Assembly: GCA_023389095.1 (NCBI GenBank)
Contig: JAEWFB010000307.1
Span: 1-5,510, forward strand
Direction of reading: 5' to 3'
Source: Actinomycetes bacterium
GTDB lineage: Bacteria > Actinomycetota > Actinomycetes > Actinomycetales > Dermatophilaceae
DNA length: 5,510 nt
Shown: in pieces, positions 1 through 4,725 of the stretch
How the letters are laid out: each line of letters starts with the position of its first letter
How positions within the stretch are numbered: the stretch's first letter is position 1
The notes under the pieces: generated by a model
Databases searched by the model: none
Told to the model about the DNA's origin: nothing
Seen by the model: the letters and a program-made list of their open reading frames with translations, nothing else
Translations under genes and position numbers: made by a program

Positions 1-251
1 AGCCGCCGGCACACCTCGATGCCGTCCATCGTCGGCAGCCCGATGTCGAGGACGACTGCCGAGGGGCGCAGCTCGCGTACCGCCGCAAGGGCCCGGCCGC
101 CGTCGGTGACCACCTCGACGCCGTAGCCTGCCGCGCGCAGGTTGAGCCGCAGGAGGTCGGCGATCGTGGCCTCGTCCTCGACGACGAGCACGAGCCCGCG
201 CGTCGGGGAGGCGTCACTGCTCGGCGACGGAGGTGGCGGGGCCGTGGGCAC
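1..251 (-). CDS. Two-component response regulator, N-terminal receiver domain (partial)
   Basis: Reading leftward from GTG at 251, 83 codons are visible and the gene continues past the left edge. After an 18-residue Pro/Ser-rich lead comes a CheY-like receiver domain. It shows strand 1 with the acidic pair E25-D26 (LVLVVEDEATIADLL) and the phosphoacceptor D69 in VVLDIGLPTMDG, with the conserved Pro and Gly that follow it. Such domains accept phosphate from a sensor kinase and control an attached output domain. The sequence around the aspartate resembles the OmpR/PhoB group, but the output domain lies outside the window, so the DNA target and regulon are unknown. GTG 251 is the only usable start between the in-frame stop at 297-299 and the receiver domain. 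There is no Shine-Dalgarno sequence; a TACGCT hexamer ends 6 nt before the start, which fits a leaderless mRNA. The partner kinase is not in the window. Confidence 0.9.
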   Translation of the reverse strand, partial: MPTAPPPPSPSSDASPTRGLVLVVEDEATIADLLRLNLRAAGYGVEVVTDGGRALAAVRELRPSAVVLDIGLPTMDGIEVCRR

Positions 252-257
252 GCTCGC

Positions 258-263
258 AGCGTA
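258..263 (-). promoter_or_regulatory. Putative -10 box (TACGCT) for a leaderless response-regulator mRNA
   Basis: On the minus strand TACGCT matches the actinobacterial TANNNT -10 pattern and is followed by exactly 6 nt and then the GTG start at 251. This would place the transcription start at the first codon. No purine-rich ribosome binding site lies between. I see no convincing -35 box. The spacing is observed; promoter activity is inferred. Confidence 0.45.
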
Positions 264-280
264 GGGCGCGCGGGACGCGG

Positions 281-299
281 CGACGTCACGCCGACGTCA
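281..299. repeat. CGACGTCA direct repeat, 11-bp period, upstream of the response regulator
   Basis: CGACGTCA occurs at 281-288 and again at 292-299, about one helical turn apart. Read on the gene's strand these are two TGACGTCG units, about 18-35 bp upstream of the putative -10 box. OmpR-type regulators commonly bind direct repeats with this spacing, so an autoregulatory site is possible. The repeat is seen directly; the function is inferred. Confidence 0.4.
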
Positions 300-307
300 G
301 GATCGTG

Positions 308-850
308 TCAGGGCGTGTCGGTGACGGGCGACGTGCCGACTCCCTCGACGGGCTCCGGCTCGCCCGCGAGCGGTCCGACGACCGCCGGCTCCCCGGCCGC
401 GCGCCGCCGGCGTCGCACGACGAGCGACGCCACGACGGCCGCGACGAAGGCGCCGAGCCCTGCGGCGGCCCAGACCGACCCGGCCTCCGCCGCGATCCAC
501 GCGTCCACGACGGCCAGCCCGACCGTGGCGTAGAGCGTGGCCCAGATGACCGACCCGACGACGGCCGCCGGCACGTACCAGCGCAGCGGCATCCGCATGA
601 CACCGGCGGTGAGGTGGACGGCGGTCTGGAACCCGACGGTGAGGTAGGACAGGGTCACGGCCACGGGGCCGAGCCGCCGCAGCCACGCCTCGGCCCGGGA
701 GGTCAGGTCGCGGTGGGTGCCGCGGTAGCGGCGCCAGCCGTTGACGGCGCCGCGCCCGACCCAGTACGTGCCGTTGGAGCGGACCATCGCGCTCGCGAAC
801 AGCGCGAGGAACGCCCGCCAGAAGGGCAGGGCGGCGATGGCGTCGAGCAT
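308..850 (-). CDS. Short DedA/VTT-like integral membrane protein
   Basis: This is a 180-residue protein starting at ATG 850. It has hydrophobic stretches at about 8-23, 60-85, 92-119 and 124-145, then an RRRRR cluster (146-150) and a Pro/Glu-rich hydrophilic tail. DedA-like signatures are the YWVGRG element near residue 29, the LRRLGP segment (57-62), AGVMRMP (82-88) and the following GSVIWATLYATVG segment (99-111). DedA/VTT proteins are implicated in lipid-carrier or phospholipid flipping and envelope homeostasis. Two departures stand out. The usual N-terminal portion with the E-x-P element before the YxxGR region is absent. The segment that is normally RF-x-P-x-x-R reads SYLTVGFQ here, with no arginine. 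An in-frame stop at 872-874 rules out a longer N-terminus. It follows the hydrolase by 20 bp but has its own TAGAGT hexamer 7 nt before the ATG. The family is likely; the substrate is unknown. Confidence 0.75.
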   Translation of the reverse strand: MLDAIAALPFWRAFLALFASAMVRSNGTYWVGRGAVNGWRRYRGTHRDLTSRAEAWLRRLGPVAVTLSYLTVGFQTAVHLTAGVMRMPLRWYVPAAVVGSVIWATLYATVGLAVVDAWIAAEAGSVWAAAGLGAFVAAVVASLVVRRRRRAAGEPAVVGPLAGEPEPVEGVGTSPVTDTP

Positions 851-857
851 GGCGCCA

Positions 858-863
858 ACTCTA
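858..863 (-). promoter_or_regulatory. Putative -10 box (TAGAGT) for the DedA-like gene
   Basis: TAGAGT on the minus strand is followed by 7 nt (TGGCGCC) and the ATG at 850, with no Shine-Dalgarno sequence. This is the leaderless arrangement. The box lies in the 20-bp gap after the hydrolase stop, so the gene can be transcribed independently even if read-through from upstream also occurs. The -35 candidate at the expected distance (GACTCC) is weak. Confidence 0.45.
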
Positions 864-871
864 GGCGGGGA

Positions 872-1507
872 CTACCCGGCGGAGTCGGCGGCCTCCCGCG
901 GTGGATCCTGCGGTGGATCCTGCGGTGGATCCTGCGCCTCCTGGGACTCGGCGGGGCCGAAGGTGACGGCGGCGGTGTCGACGACGTCGGCGGTGCGCCC
1001 GCGGACGCTCGACCACGGCCAGTACGCGTTGGTGAACCCGACGACGTCCTCCGGGCCGATCGGGTGGCCCCACTCGCGCAGGTCCTCGGTGGTGTGCGCG
1101 TCGCCGACGAGCGTCGCGTCGTACCCGCGCACGACCGCGCCGTGCAGCGTGGCCCGGATGCACGCGTCGGTCTGCGCGCCCGCGACGACGAGCCGTCCGA
1201 CACCGCGCTCGGCGAGGACCGGCTCGAGGTGGGTGTCCTCGAAGGAGTCGCCGAACGTCTTGTGCACGACGGGCTCGCCCTCGCCGAACGGCAGCTCCGG
1301 CACGTACTGCCAGTCGTCGGAGTCGCGCGGCAGGTTCTCGTCGGAGTGCTGCACCCACACGACGGGCACCTGCTCGGCGCGGGCGCGCTCGACGAGCGAG
1401 GCGATGTTGGCGACGACGCCGTCGCGGTTCCAGGCCTGCCCCACGACTCCGTTCTGGACGTCGACGACGAGCAGCGCGGTGTTGGGTCGGTCATCGAGCG
1501 TGGTCAT
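872..1507 (-). CDS. Isochorismatase-family cysteine hydrolase
   Basis: This 211-residue protein starts at ATG 1507, preceded by a good Shine-Dalgarno sequence (GGAGGG, 1511-1516). The fold is the isochorismatase-like alpha/beta hydrolase. The family triad is visible as D16 in LLVVDVQNG, K83 in VVHKTFGDSF and C116 in AGAQTDACIRAT, the last following the family's cis-peptide-type AGAQT turn. Members cleave amides, nicotinamide, ureido compounds or isochorismate. Nothing here fixes the substrate, and the neighbours do not suggest siderophore synthesis. It is cytosolic, with no signal peptide. The body of the family ends near residue 185. After that comes a hydrophilic tail with three consecutive QDPP units (192-203), encoded by three identical 12-bp DNA repeats. 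A longer reading from 1648 would overlap the AraC start and has no ribosome site. It is divergent from the AraC regulator, a common arrangement for a regulator and its target. Confidence 0.9.
   Translation of the reverse strand: MTTLDDRPNTALLVVDVQNGVVGQAWNRDGVVANIASLVERARAEQVPVVWVQHSDENLPRDSDDWQYVPELPFGEGEPVVHKTFGDSFEDTHLEPVLAERGVGRLVVAGAQTDACIRATLHGAVVRGYDATLVGDAHTTEDLREWGHPIGPEDVVGFTNAYWPWSSVRGRTADVVDTAAVTFGPAESQEAQDPPQDPPQDPPREAADSAG
899..934. repeat. 12-bp tandem repeat (three perfect copies) inside the hydrolase gene
   Basis: CGGTGGATCCTG is repeated perfectly at 899-910, 911-922 and 923-934. On the coding (minus) strand each unit is CAG GAT CCA CCG, that is Q-D-P-P. The array therefore adds or removes four residues per unit without shifting frame. 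The GAT and CCA codons differ from the strongly G/C-ending codons around them, which suggests recent expansion. Confidence 0.95.
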
Positions 1508-1510
1508 GGG

Positions 1511-1516
1511 CCCTCC
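1511..1516 (-). promoter_or_regulatory. Ribosome binding site of the cysteine hydrolase
   Basis: GGAGGG on the minus strand lies 3 nt before ATG 1507 and matches the anti-Shine-Dalgarno sequence of 16S rRNA. It decides the start in favour of 1507 over upstream in-frame candidates. Confidence 0.75.
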
Positions 1517-1521
1517 GTACG

Positions 1522-1534
1522 ACGGTGTGACCGT
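1522..1534. promoter_or_regulatory. ACGGT-GTG-ACCGT dyad, candidate operator in the hydrolase leader
   Basis: A perfect 5-bp inverted repeat with a 3-bp spacer sits between the hydrolase ribosome binding site and its probable promoter. The same ACGGT half-sequence recurs at 1563-1567 and, inverted, at 1604-1608, so it may be the recognition element of a local regulator such as the adjacent AraC protein. The dyad is short, so chance is possible. Confidence 0.35.
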
Positions 1535-1562
1535 GAGGTGGCCGGGCGAACCGGCTGGTCCC

Positions 1563-1568
1563 ACGGTA
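1563..1568 (-). promoter_or_regulatory. Putative -10 box (TACCGT) of the cysteine hydrolase
   Basis: On the minus strand this hexamer is TACCGT, identical to the hexamer in front of the divergent AraC gene. Transcription would start near 1556, giving a leader of about 49 nt that includes the ACGGT dyad and the Shine-Dalgarno sequence. No clear -35 box is seen. The assignment is inference from pattern and position. Confidence 0.3.
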
Positions 1569-1602
1569 GGTCGGCGCACCGACGGCGTGGGCGTTCGCGG
1601 GC

Positions 1603-1608
1603 TACCGT
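1603..1608 (+). promoter_or_regulatory. Putative -10 box (TACCGT) for a leaderless AraC mRNA
   Basis: TACCGT fits TANNNT and is followed by 6 nt and GTG 1615, with no Shine-Dalgarno sequence. It supports 1615 as the start of the regulator, rather than the second in-frame GTG at 1624. Confidence 0.45.
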
Positions 1609-1614
1609 CGTCGG

Positions 1615-2440
1615 GTGGGGCTCGTGCCGGCACCGGACCAGCGGCCACGCGACCGGGCCGTCGCGTGGCGTCCGGCCGTCCCCGGCGTCGCCGAGGTGTT
1701 CCACGCCGACTGGCACGACCACGCCTACCCGGCGCACACCCACGACACGTGGACCCTGCTCGTCGTCGACGACGGCGTCATCGGCTACGACCTCGACCGC
1801 CACGACCACACCGCGGTCCGCGCCGGCGTCACCCTGCTGCCGCCGCACGTCGTCCACGACGGCCACGCCGTCACCGACCGCGGCTTCCGCAAGCGCGTCG
1901 TCTACCTCGAGGAGGAGGTGCTCGGCGCGCACCTCGTCGGCCGCGCGGTCGACCGGCCGCTCGTCGAGGACGCCGCCCTGCGCACGGCCGTCTCGCGCCT
2001 CGACCGGTCGCTCGTCGAGGGCGAGGACCTCGAGGCCGAGAGCCGGCTCGCCCTCGTCGTCGAACGACTGACCGGCCACCTGACCAGCGGGGCGCCGACA
2101 CCGGCGGACGCGTCCGGCCCGGCCCCGCGCGTCGTGGCCCGCCGGGCCCGCGAGCTGCTCGACGCCGACCCCCGTCGGTACCCCCGGCATCGGGGCCGTC
2201 GCCGCGCTGCTCGGGGTCACGACGCCGCACCTCGTCCGCTCGTTCGCCGCTGCGTTCGGCCTGCCACCGCACCGCTACCTCGTCGGCCGCCGCCTCGACC
2301 TCGCGCGGCGGCTGCTGCTCGACGGTGTGCCCGCGGCGTCGGTCGCCGTCGACACCGGCTTCCACGACCAGGCCCACCTGACGCGTCACTTCCGCGCCTT
2401 CCTCGGCACGACGCCGGGGCGGTACCAGCGCAGCCGCTGA
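1615..2440 (+). pseudogene. AraC-family transcriptional regulator, frameshifted before the HTH domain
   Basis: Two reading frames together make one AraC-type protein of about 274 residues. From GTG 1615, about 186 codons encode an AraC-type cupin sensor domain: the histidine-rich WHDHAYPAHTHDTW stretch, then VIGYDL, LLPPHVVHDGH and a linker ending RARELLDADP. The C-terminal domain continues in the +1 frame to the TGA at 2438-2440. It carries both helix-turn-helix units: first AALLGVTTPHLVRSFAAAFG, then LPPHRYLVGRRLDLARRLLL, VAVDTGFHDQAHLTRHF and the closing GTTPGRYQRSR. The break lies in or near the C5 tracts at 2169-2173 and 2181-2185; dropping one C at either restores one protein. As written, translation from 1615 stays open to 2610 and loses the DNA-binding domain. 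This could be a true inactivating mutation, a sequencing error in a homopolymer, or +1 slippage. Both halves are well conserved, which argues against an old pseudogene. Likely targets are the divergent hydrolase and/or downstream DUF2000 gene. Confidence 0.85.
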
Positions 2441-2441
2441 C

Positions 2442-2524
2442 CGACGCGTCGGGCGACGTGTGGCGACGTGTGGCGACGTGTGCTGCGCGACGCGTCAACG
2501 ACGTACAAGACCGGACGCGTCCGG
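2442..2524. promoter_or_regulatory. Three GACGCGTC palindromes in the AraC-DUF2000 intergenic region
   Basis: GACGCGTC occurs at 2443-2450, 2489-2496 and 2514-2521. The first extends to a 10-bp palindrome (2442-2451). The last extends to the 14-bp perfect palindrome CCGGACGCGTCCGG (2511-2524), 18 bp before the DUF2000 ATG. They flank the 10-bp repeat array. Two more copies lie in the AraC coding region. I infer a regulator-binding region controlling DUF2000; the protein that binds is unknown. Confidence 0.45.
2452..2481. repeat. Three perfect 10-bp repeats (GGCGACGTGT) upstream of DUF2000
   Basis: GGCGACGTGT occurs at 2452-2461, 2462-2471 and 2472-2481 with no mismatch, starting 12 bp after the AraC stop. 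The period is close to one helical turn, so all copies face the same side of the DNA, as expected for a cooperative activator or repressor array. It lies about 60-90 bp before the DUF2000 start. A recently expanded microsatellite is the alternative. Confidence 0.85.
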
Positions 2525-2542
2525 CCGGCGCACGCTGGGGGC

Positions 2543-2983
2543 ATGCACGACGCCTCGGAAGACCTGCTCACGCCGCCGTTCGCCACGAAGGTCGCGGTCC
2601 TCGTCCGTGACGACCTCGAGCCGTGGCAGCGCCTCAACGGCACGGCGTTCCTCGTCAGCGGCGTCACGGCCGCCAACCCCGACCTCGTCGGGCAGCCCTA
2701 CGCCGATGCCGACGGCCAGACCTACCTGCCGCTGCTCGGCATGCCGGTGCTCGTCTTCGAGGGTGCCGCCGAGACCCTCACCGCCGCCCACGAGCGCGCG
2801 CTGCGACGCGGCACCCGCCTGGCCGTCTACACGCGCGAGATGTTCTCGACCGGTCACGACGCCGCCAACCGGGCCGCCGTCGCGGCCGTGCCCACCGCCT
2901 CGCTCGACCTCGTCGGCCTCGCGGTGCACGGCCCGAAGAACGGCGTCGACCGCATCCTCAAGGGCGCCCGCCTGCACCACTGA
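2543..2983 (+). CDS. DUF2000 family protein
   Basis: This 146-residue protein matches the DUF2000 family from memory along its length. Features are the KVAVLVRDDLEPWQRLNGTAF opening (16-36), GQPYADADGQTYLPLLGMPV (50-69), the RLAVYTREMFSTGHDAANRAA block (92-112) and the LDLVGLAVHGPKNGVDRILK ending. The family has no established function. As I recall, its structures resemble peptidyl-tRNA hydrolase 2 (Pth2), which would suggest a hydrolase or ligand-binding role, but I cannot assign a reaction. It is soluble, with no signal peptide or membrane segment. I chose ATG 2543 because conserved sequence begins soon after it; the in-frame GTG at 2468 would extend translation back into the repeat array with non-conserved sequence. 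A G-run immediately before the ATG is poorly spaced as a ribosome site. The gene follows the AraC gene by 102 bp and precedes the methyltransferase by 30 bp. Confidence 0.88.
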   Translation: MHDASEDLLTPPFATKVAVLVRDDLEPWQRLNGTAFLVSGVTAANPDLVGQPYADADGQTYLPLLGMPVLVFEGAAETLTAAHERALRRGTRLAVYTREMFSTGHDAANRAAVAAVPTASLDLVGLAVHGPKNGVDRILKGARLHH

Positions 2984-3013
2984 CCGGACGTGCGGTGGGA
3001 TGCTGGGCCAGCC

Positions 3014-3871
3014 ATGCCGAACCCCAGCGCGCACCCCAGTCACGACCTCGTCATCACCTCGCCGTCCAACCCGCGTCTCAAGTCCCTCCTCGGGCTGCGC
3101 CGCCGGCGGACGCGCGAGGAGACCGGCCGCACCCTCGTCGAGGGCTACGAGGAGATCGGCCTGGCCCTGTCGGCCGGCGTGCGTCCCGCGTCGGTCTACG
3201 TCTGCGAGGAGCTGTTCAGCCCCGCGGGTGTCGCCGGGTCGCAGCACATCGGGCACCAGTCCGAGCTGATCGACCGGCTCCGCGACGACCGGGTCGAGGT
3301 CGTGCAGCTGAGCCGGGCCGCCTTCGAGAAGGTGTCCTACCGCGAGGGTCCCGACGGGCTGCTCGCCGTCGTGGGCGCCGTCGCGCGTCCGCTCGCCGAC
3401 CTGCGCGTCGAGGGCCCGGACCACCTGACGCTGCTGTCGCAGGGCGTCGAGAAGCCCGGCAACCTCGGGGCGATGCTGCGCACCGCCGACGCGGCCGGCG
3501 TCGACGCCGTCGTGGCCGCCGACCCGGTCACTGACTGGGGCAACCCCAACGTCTTGCGTTCGAGCAAGGGCACCGTCTTCGCCGTGCCGGTCGCCAGCGC
3601 CCCCACCGCCGACGTCGTGGCCTGGCTGCGCGCCAACGACGTGCGGCTCGTCGTCACGACCCCCGAGACCGACCTGCTGCACACCGACGCCGACTACACC
3701 GGACGCGTCGCCGTGGCCGTCGGCAGCGAGAAGCACGGGGCCGACGACGCCCTGCTCGAGGCCGCCGACGTGCGCGTCCGGATCCCGATGCACGGCCGCG
3801 CGAACAGCCTCAACGTGTCGGTCGCGGCGGCGGTCGTGCTCTACGAGGCCGTCCGCCAGCGCACCCGCTGA
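3014..3871 (+). CDS. SpoU/TrmH-family RNA 2'-O-methyltransferase
   Basis: This 285-residue protein has two parts. The N-terminal substrate-binding domain opens with ITSPSNPRLKSLLGLRRRRT and then LVEGYEEI, as in TsnR/TrmH-type rRNA methylases. The C-terminal SPOUT catalytic domain, which uses S-adenosylmethionine and a trefoil knot, shows all three SpoU motifs. Motif 1 is GNLGAMLRTADAAGVDAV with N150 and the catalytic-type R156. Motif 2 is VGSEKHGAD with E239. Motif 3 is IPMHGRANSLNVSVAAAVV (257-275), including N267. The expected reaction is ribose 2'-O-methylation of rRNA or tRNA; the target nucleotide cannot be told from sequence. ATG 3014 was preferred over GTG 2990 because it begins just before the conserved N-terminus and leaves a 30-bp gap to DUF2000. 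Neither start has a strong ribosome site. It is probably co-transcribed with DUF2000. In some actinobacteria similar enzymes give ribosome-antibiotic resistance, but that is not shown here. Confidence 0.92.
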   Translation: MPNPSAHPSHDLVITSPSNPRLKSLLGLRRRRTREETGRTLVEGYEEIGLALSAGVRPASVYVCEELFSPAGVAGSQHIGHQSELIDRLRDDRVEVVQLSRAAFEKVSYREGPDGLLAVVGAVARPLADLRVEGPDHLTLLSQGVEKPGNLGAMLRTADAAGVDAVVAADPVTDWGNPNVLRSSKGTVFAVPVASAPTADVVAWLRANDVRLVVTTPETDLLHTDADYTGRVAVAVGSEKHGADDALLEAADVRVRIPMHGRANSLNVSVAAAVVLYEAVRQRTR

Positions 3872-3888
3872 CGTCCGGTCTGCGTACG

Positions 3889-3906
3889 CGTGTGACGGCC
3901 GTGTGA
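3889..3906. repeat. CGTGTGA direct repeat, 11-bp period, upstream of the VOC gene
   Basis: CGTGTGA occurs at 3889-3895 and 3900-3906. Outside it, TGCGTA flanks the pair at 3881-3886 and 3911-3916. The region lies between the methyltransferase stop and the VOC gene. The 11-bp spacing would suit a regulator binding two tandem half-sites. The units are short, so chance is a real alternative. Confidence 0.35.
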
Positions 3907-3962
3907 AACCTGCGTAACGGCTCGCCGGGCCCCTACCTGCCGGGGGAGGGGGTGGTCAAGAG

Positions 3963-3976
3963 CACCCCTTGGGGTG
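3963..3976. promoter_or_regulatory. CACCCC-TT-GGGGTG dyad upstream of the VOC gene
   Basis: Six-bp arms CACCCC and GGGGTG flank a TT centre, 17-30 bp upstream of the preferred VOC start. As DNA it is a compact 14-bp operator-like dyad; as RNA the 2-nt loop is too tight without opening a pair. The right arm GGGGTG is also 7 nt before ATG 3984 and could act as a weak ribosome site for that alternative start, so the dyad could affect translation. Confidence 0.35.
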
Positions 3977-3992
3977 TGTCACGATGTTCTGT

Positions 3993-4628
3993 ATGCGAGT
4001 TGACCACGTCTCTTACGCGGCCGAGGCGGGTGGCCTCAAGGCCACGGCCGAGCGGCTGAGCGCGCTCATCGGCGTCACGCCCGTCGACGGCGGGGTCCAC
4101 CCCCGGTTCGGCACCCGCAACATCATCTTCCCGCTGGCCAAGGACCACTACCTCGAGGTCGTCGAGGTGCTGGACCACCCGGCGTCCGACAAGGCCCCCT
4201 TCGGCCAGGCCGTCCGCGCCGCCTCCGAGGCCAGCGGCGGCTGGCTCGGCTGGGTCGTCGCGGTCGACGACATCACCGTCGTCGAGAAGCGCCTGGGGCG
4301 CGACTCCGTGCCCGGCAACCGGCACCGTCCCGACGGCACCGAGCTCAAGTGGCGCCAGCTCGGCATCAAGGGTCTGCTCGCCGACCCGCAGGTCCCGTAC
4401 TTCATCGAGTGGGACGACATGACGGTCCACCCGTCCGCGGGCCACGACACGCAGGTCTCCATCGACAACCTCCAGATCGCCGGCGACCCCAAGCGCGTGC
4501 GCGAGTGGCTCGGCCCGGAGGACACCTTCGACAAGGGCGGCATCGACTTCACGTTCGTCGCGCCGCACGGCACGCCGGGGCTGCTCTCGGTCACCTTCGA
4601 CACCCCGAACGGCAAGGTCACCATCTGA
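3993..4628 (+). CDS. VOC superfamily / glyoxalase-like domain protein
   Basis: This 211-residue protein resembles the Glyoxalase_3-like actinobacterial VOC proteins. It opens MRVDHVSYAAEAGGL, continues with GVHPRFGTRNIIFPL (34-48) and HYLEVVEVLDHPA (52-64), then GWLGWVVAVDD and WRQLGIKGLLADPQVPYF. A second beta-alpha-beta module follows (about 145-211, beginning SIDNLQIAGDP). Possible metal or substrate residues by family analogy are H5, H36 and E55. VOC proteins include lactoylglutathione lyases, dioxygenases and resistance proteins; nothing here fixes the reaction. It is cytosolic. ATG 3993 puts the conserved MRxDHVSY at the very start. ATG 3984 (three residues longer) has a GGGGTG 7 nt upstream and is a real alternative; TTG 3969 is less likely. 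The gene is 121 bp from the methyltransferase, so it probably has its own promoter, and it ends just before a strong terminator. Confidence 0.85.
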   Translation: MRVDHVSYAAEAGGLKATAERLSALIGVTPVDGGVHPRFGTRNIIFPLAKDHYLEVVEVLDHPASDKAPFGQAVRAASEASGGWLGWVVAVDDITVVEKRLGRDSVPGNRHRPDGTELKWRQLGIKGLLADPQVPYFIEWDDMTVHPSAGHDTQVSIDNLQIAGDPKRVREWLGPEDTFDKGGIDFTFVAPHGTPGLLSVTFDTPNGKVTI

Positions 4629-4652
4629 CCCGACGCGCTCGGCTCGCATCCC

Positions 4653-4693
4653 ACGAGAGGCCACCCTCCGCACGGCGGACGGTGGCCTCTCGT
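4653..4693. terminator. Intrinsic bidirectional terminator between the VOC and copper ATPase genes
   Basis: The 13-nt arm ACGAGAGGCCACC (4653-4665) pairs perfectly with GGTGGCCTCTCGT (4681-4693). Inside, after one C/C mismatch (4666/4680), TCCGC pairs with GCGGA around an ACG loop, giving 18 pairs in 41 nt. It starts 24 bp after the VOC stop. There is no U-tract on either strand, as is common for high-GC actinobacterial terminators. Lying between convergent genes, it can stop transcription from both sides. Confidence 0.85.
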
Positions 4694-4725
4694 CATGCCC
4701 GGGGCAACCCCGTCCCCTGGTCCCT

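Noticed and set aside
848..874. Hydrolase-DedA fusion by read-through of one TAG (872-874), since both genes share a frame
   Set aside because: Shared frame over seven codons is expected by chance about a third of the time. The stop context is ordinary, and DedA has its own ATG and a -10-like box.
1508..1648. N-terminal extension of the hydrolase from an upstream in-frame start at 1648
   Set aside because: It would run through the divergent promoter region and overlap the AraC start. The family N-terminus and a good ribosome site both support 1507.
233..2071. Very long plus-strand open frame (612 codons) across the response-regulator, DedA and hydrolase region
   Set aside because: It is a shadow of the minus-strand genes in GC-rich DNA. 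The translation is low-complexity Arg/Asp/Gly-rich with no domain, while the opposite strand holds clear families.
741..2381. Second long plus-strand open frame (546 codons)
   Set aside because: Its translation is Arg/Pro/Ser-rich noise. It covers the hydrolase antisense and the AraC gene out of frame, and no recognisable motifs appear.
2468..2542. GTG 2468 as the DUF2000 start
   Set aside because: The extra 25 residues come from the 10-bp repeat array and palindromes and resemble nothing in the family.
2495..3793. 432-codon minus-strand frame opposite DUF2000 and the methyltransferase
   Set aside because: It is antisense to two well-conserved genes and has a Gly/Val/Asp-rich composition without motifs.
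3921..3950. Possible terminator after the methyltransferase (GGGCCCC...GGGGG)
   Set aside because: Only a short irregular G/C pairing is possible, with no convincing stem, so it was not annotated.
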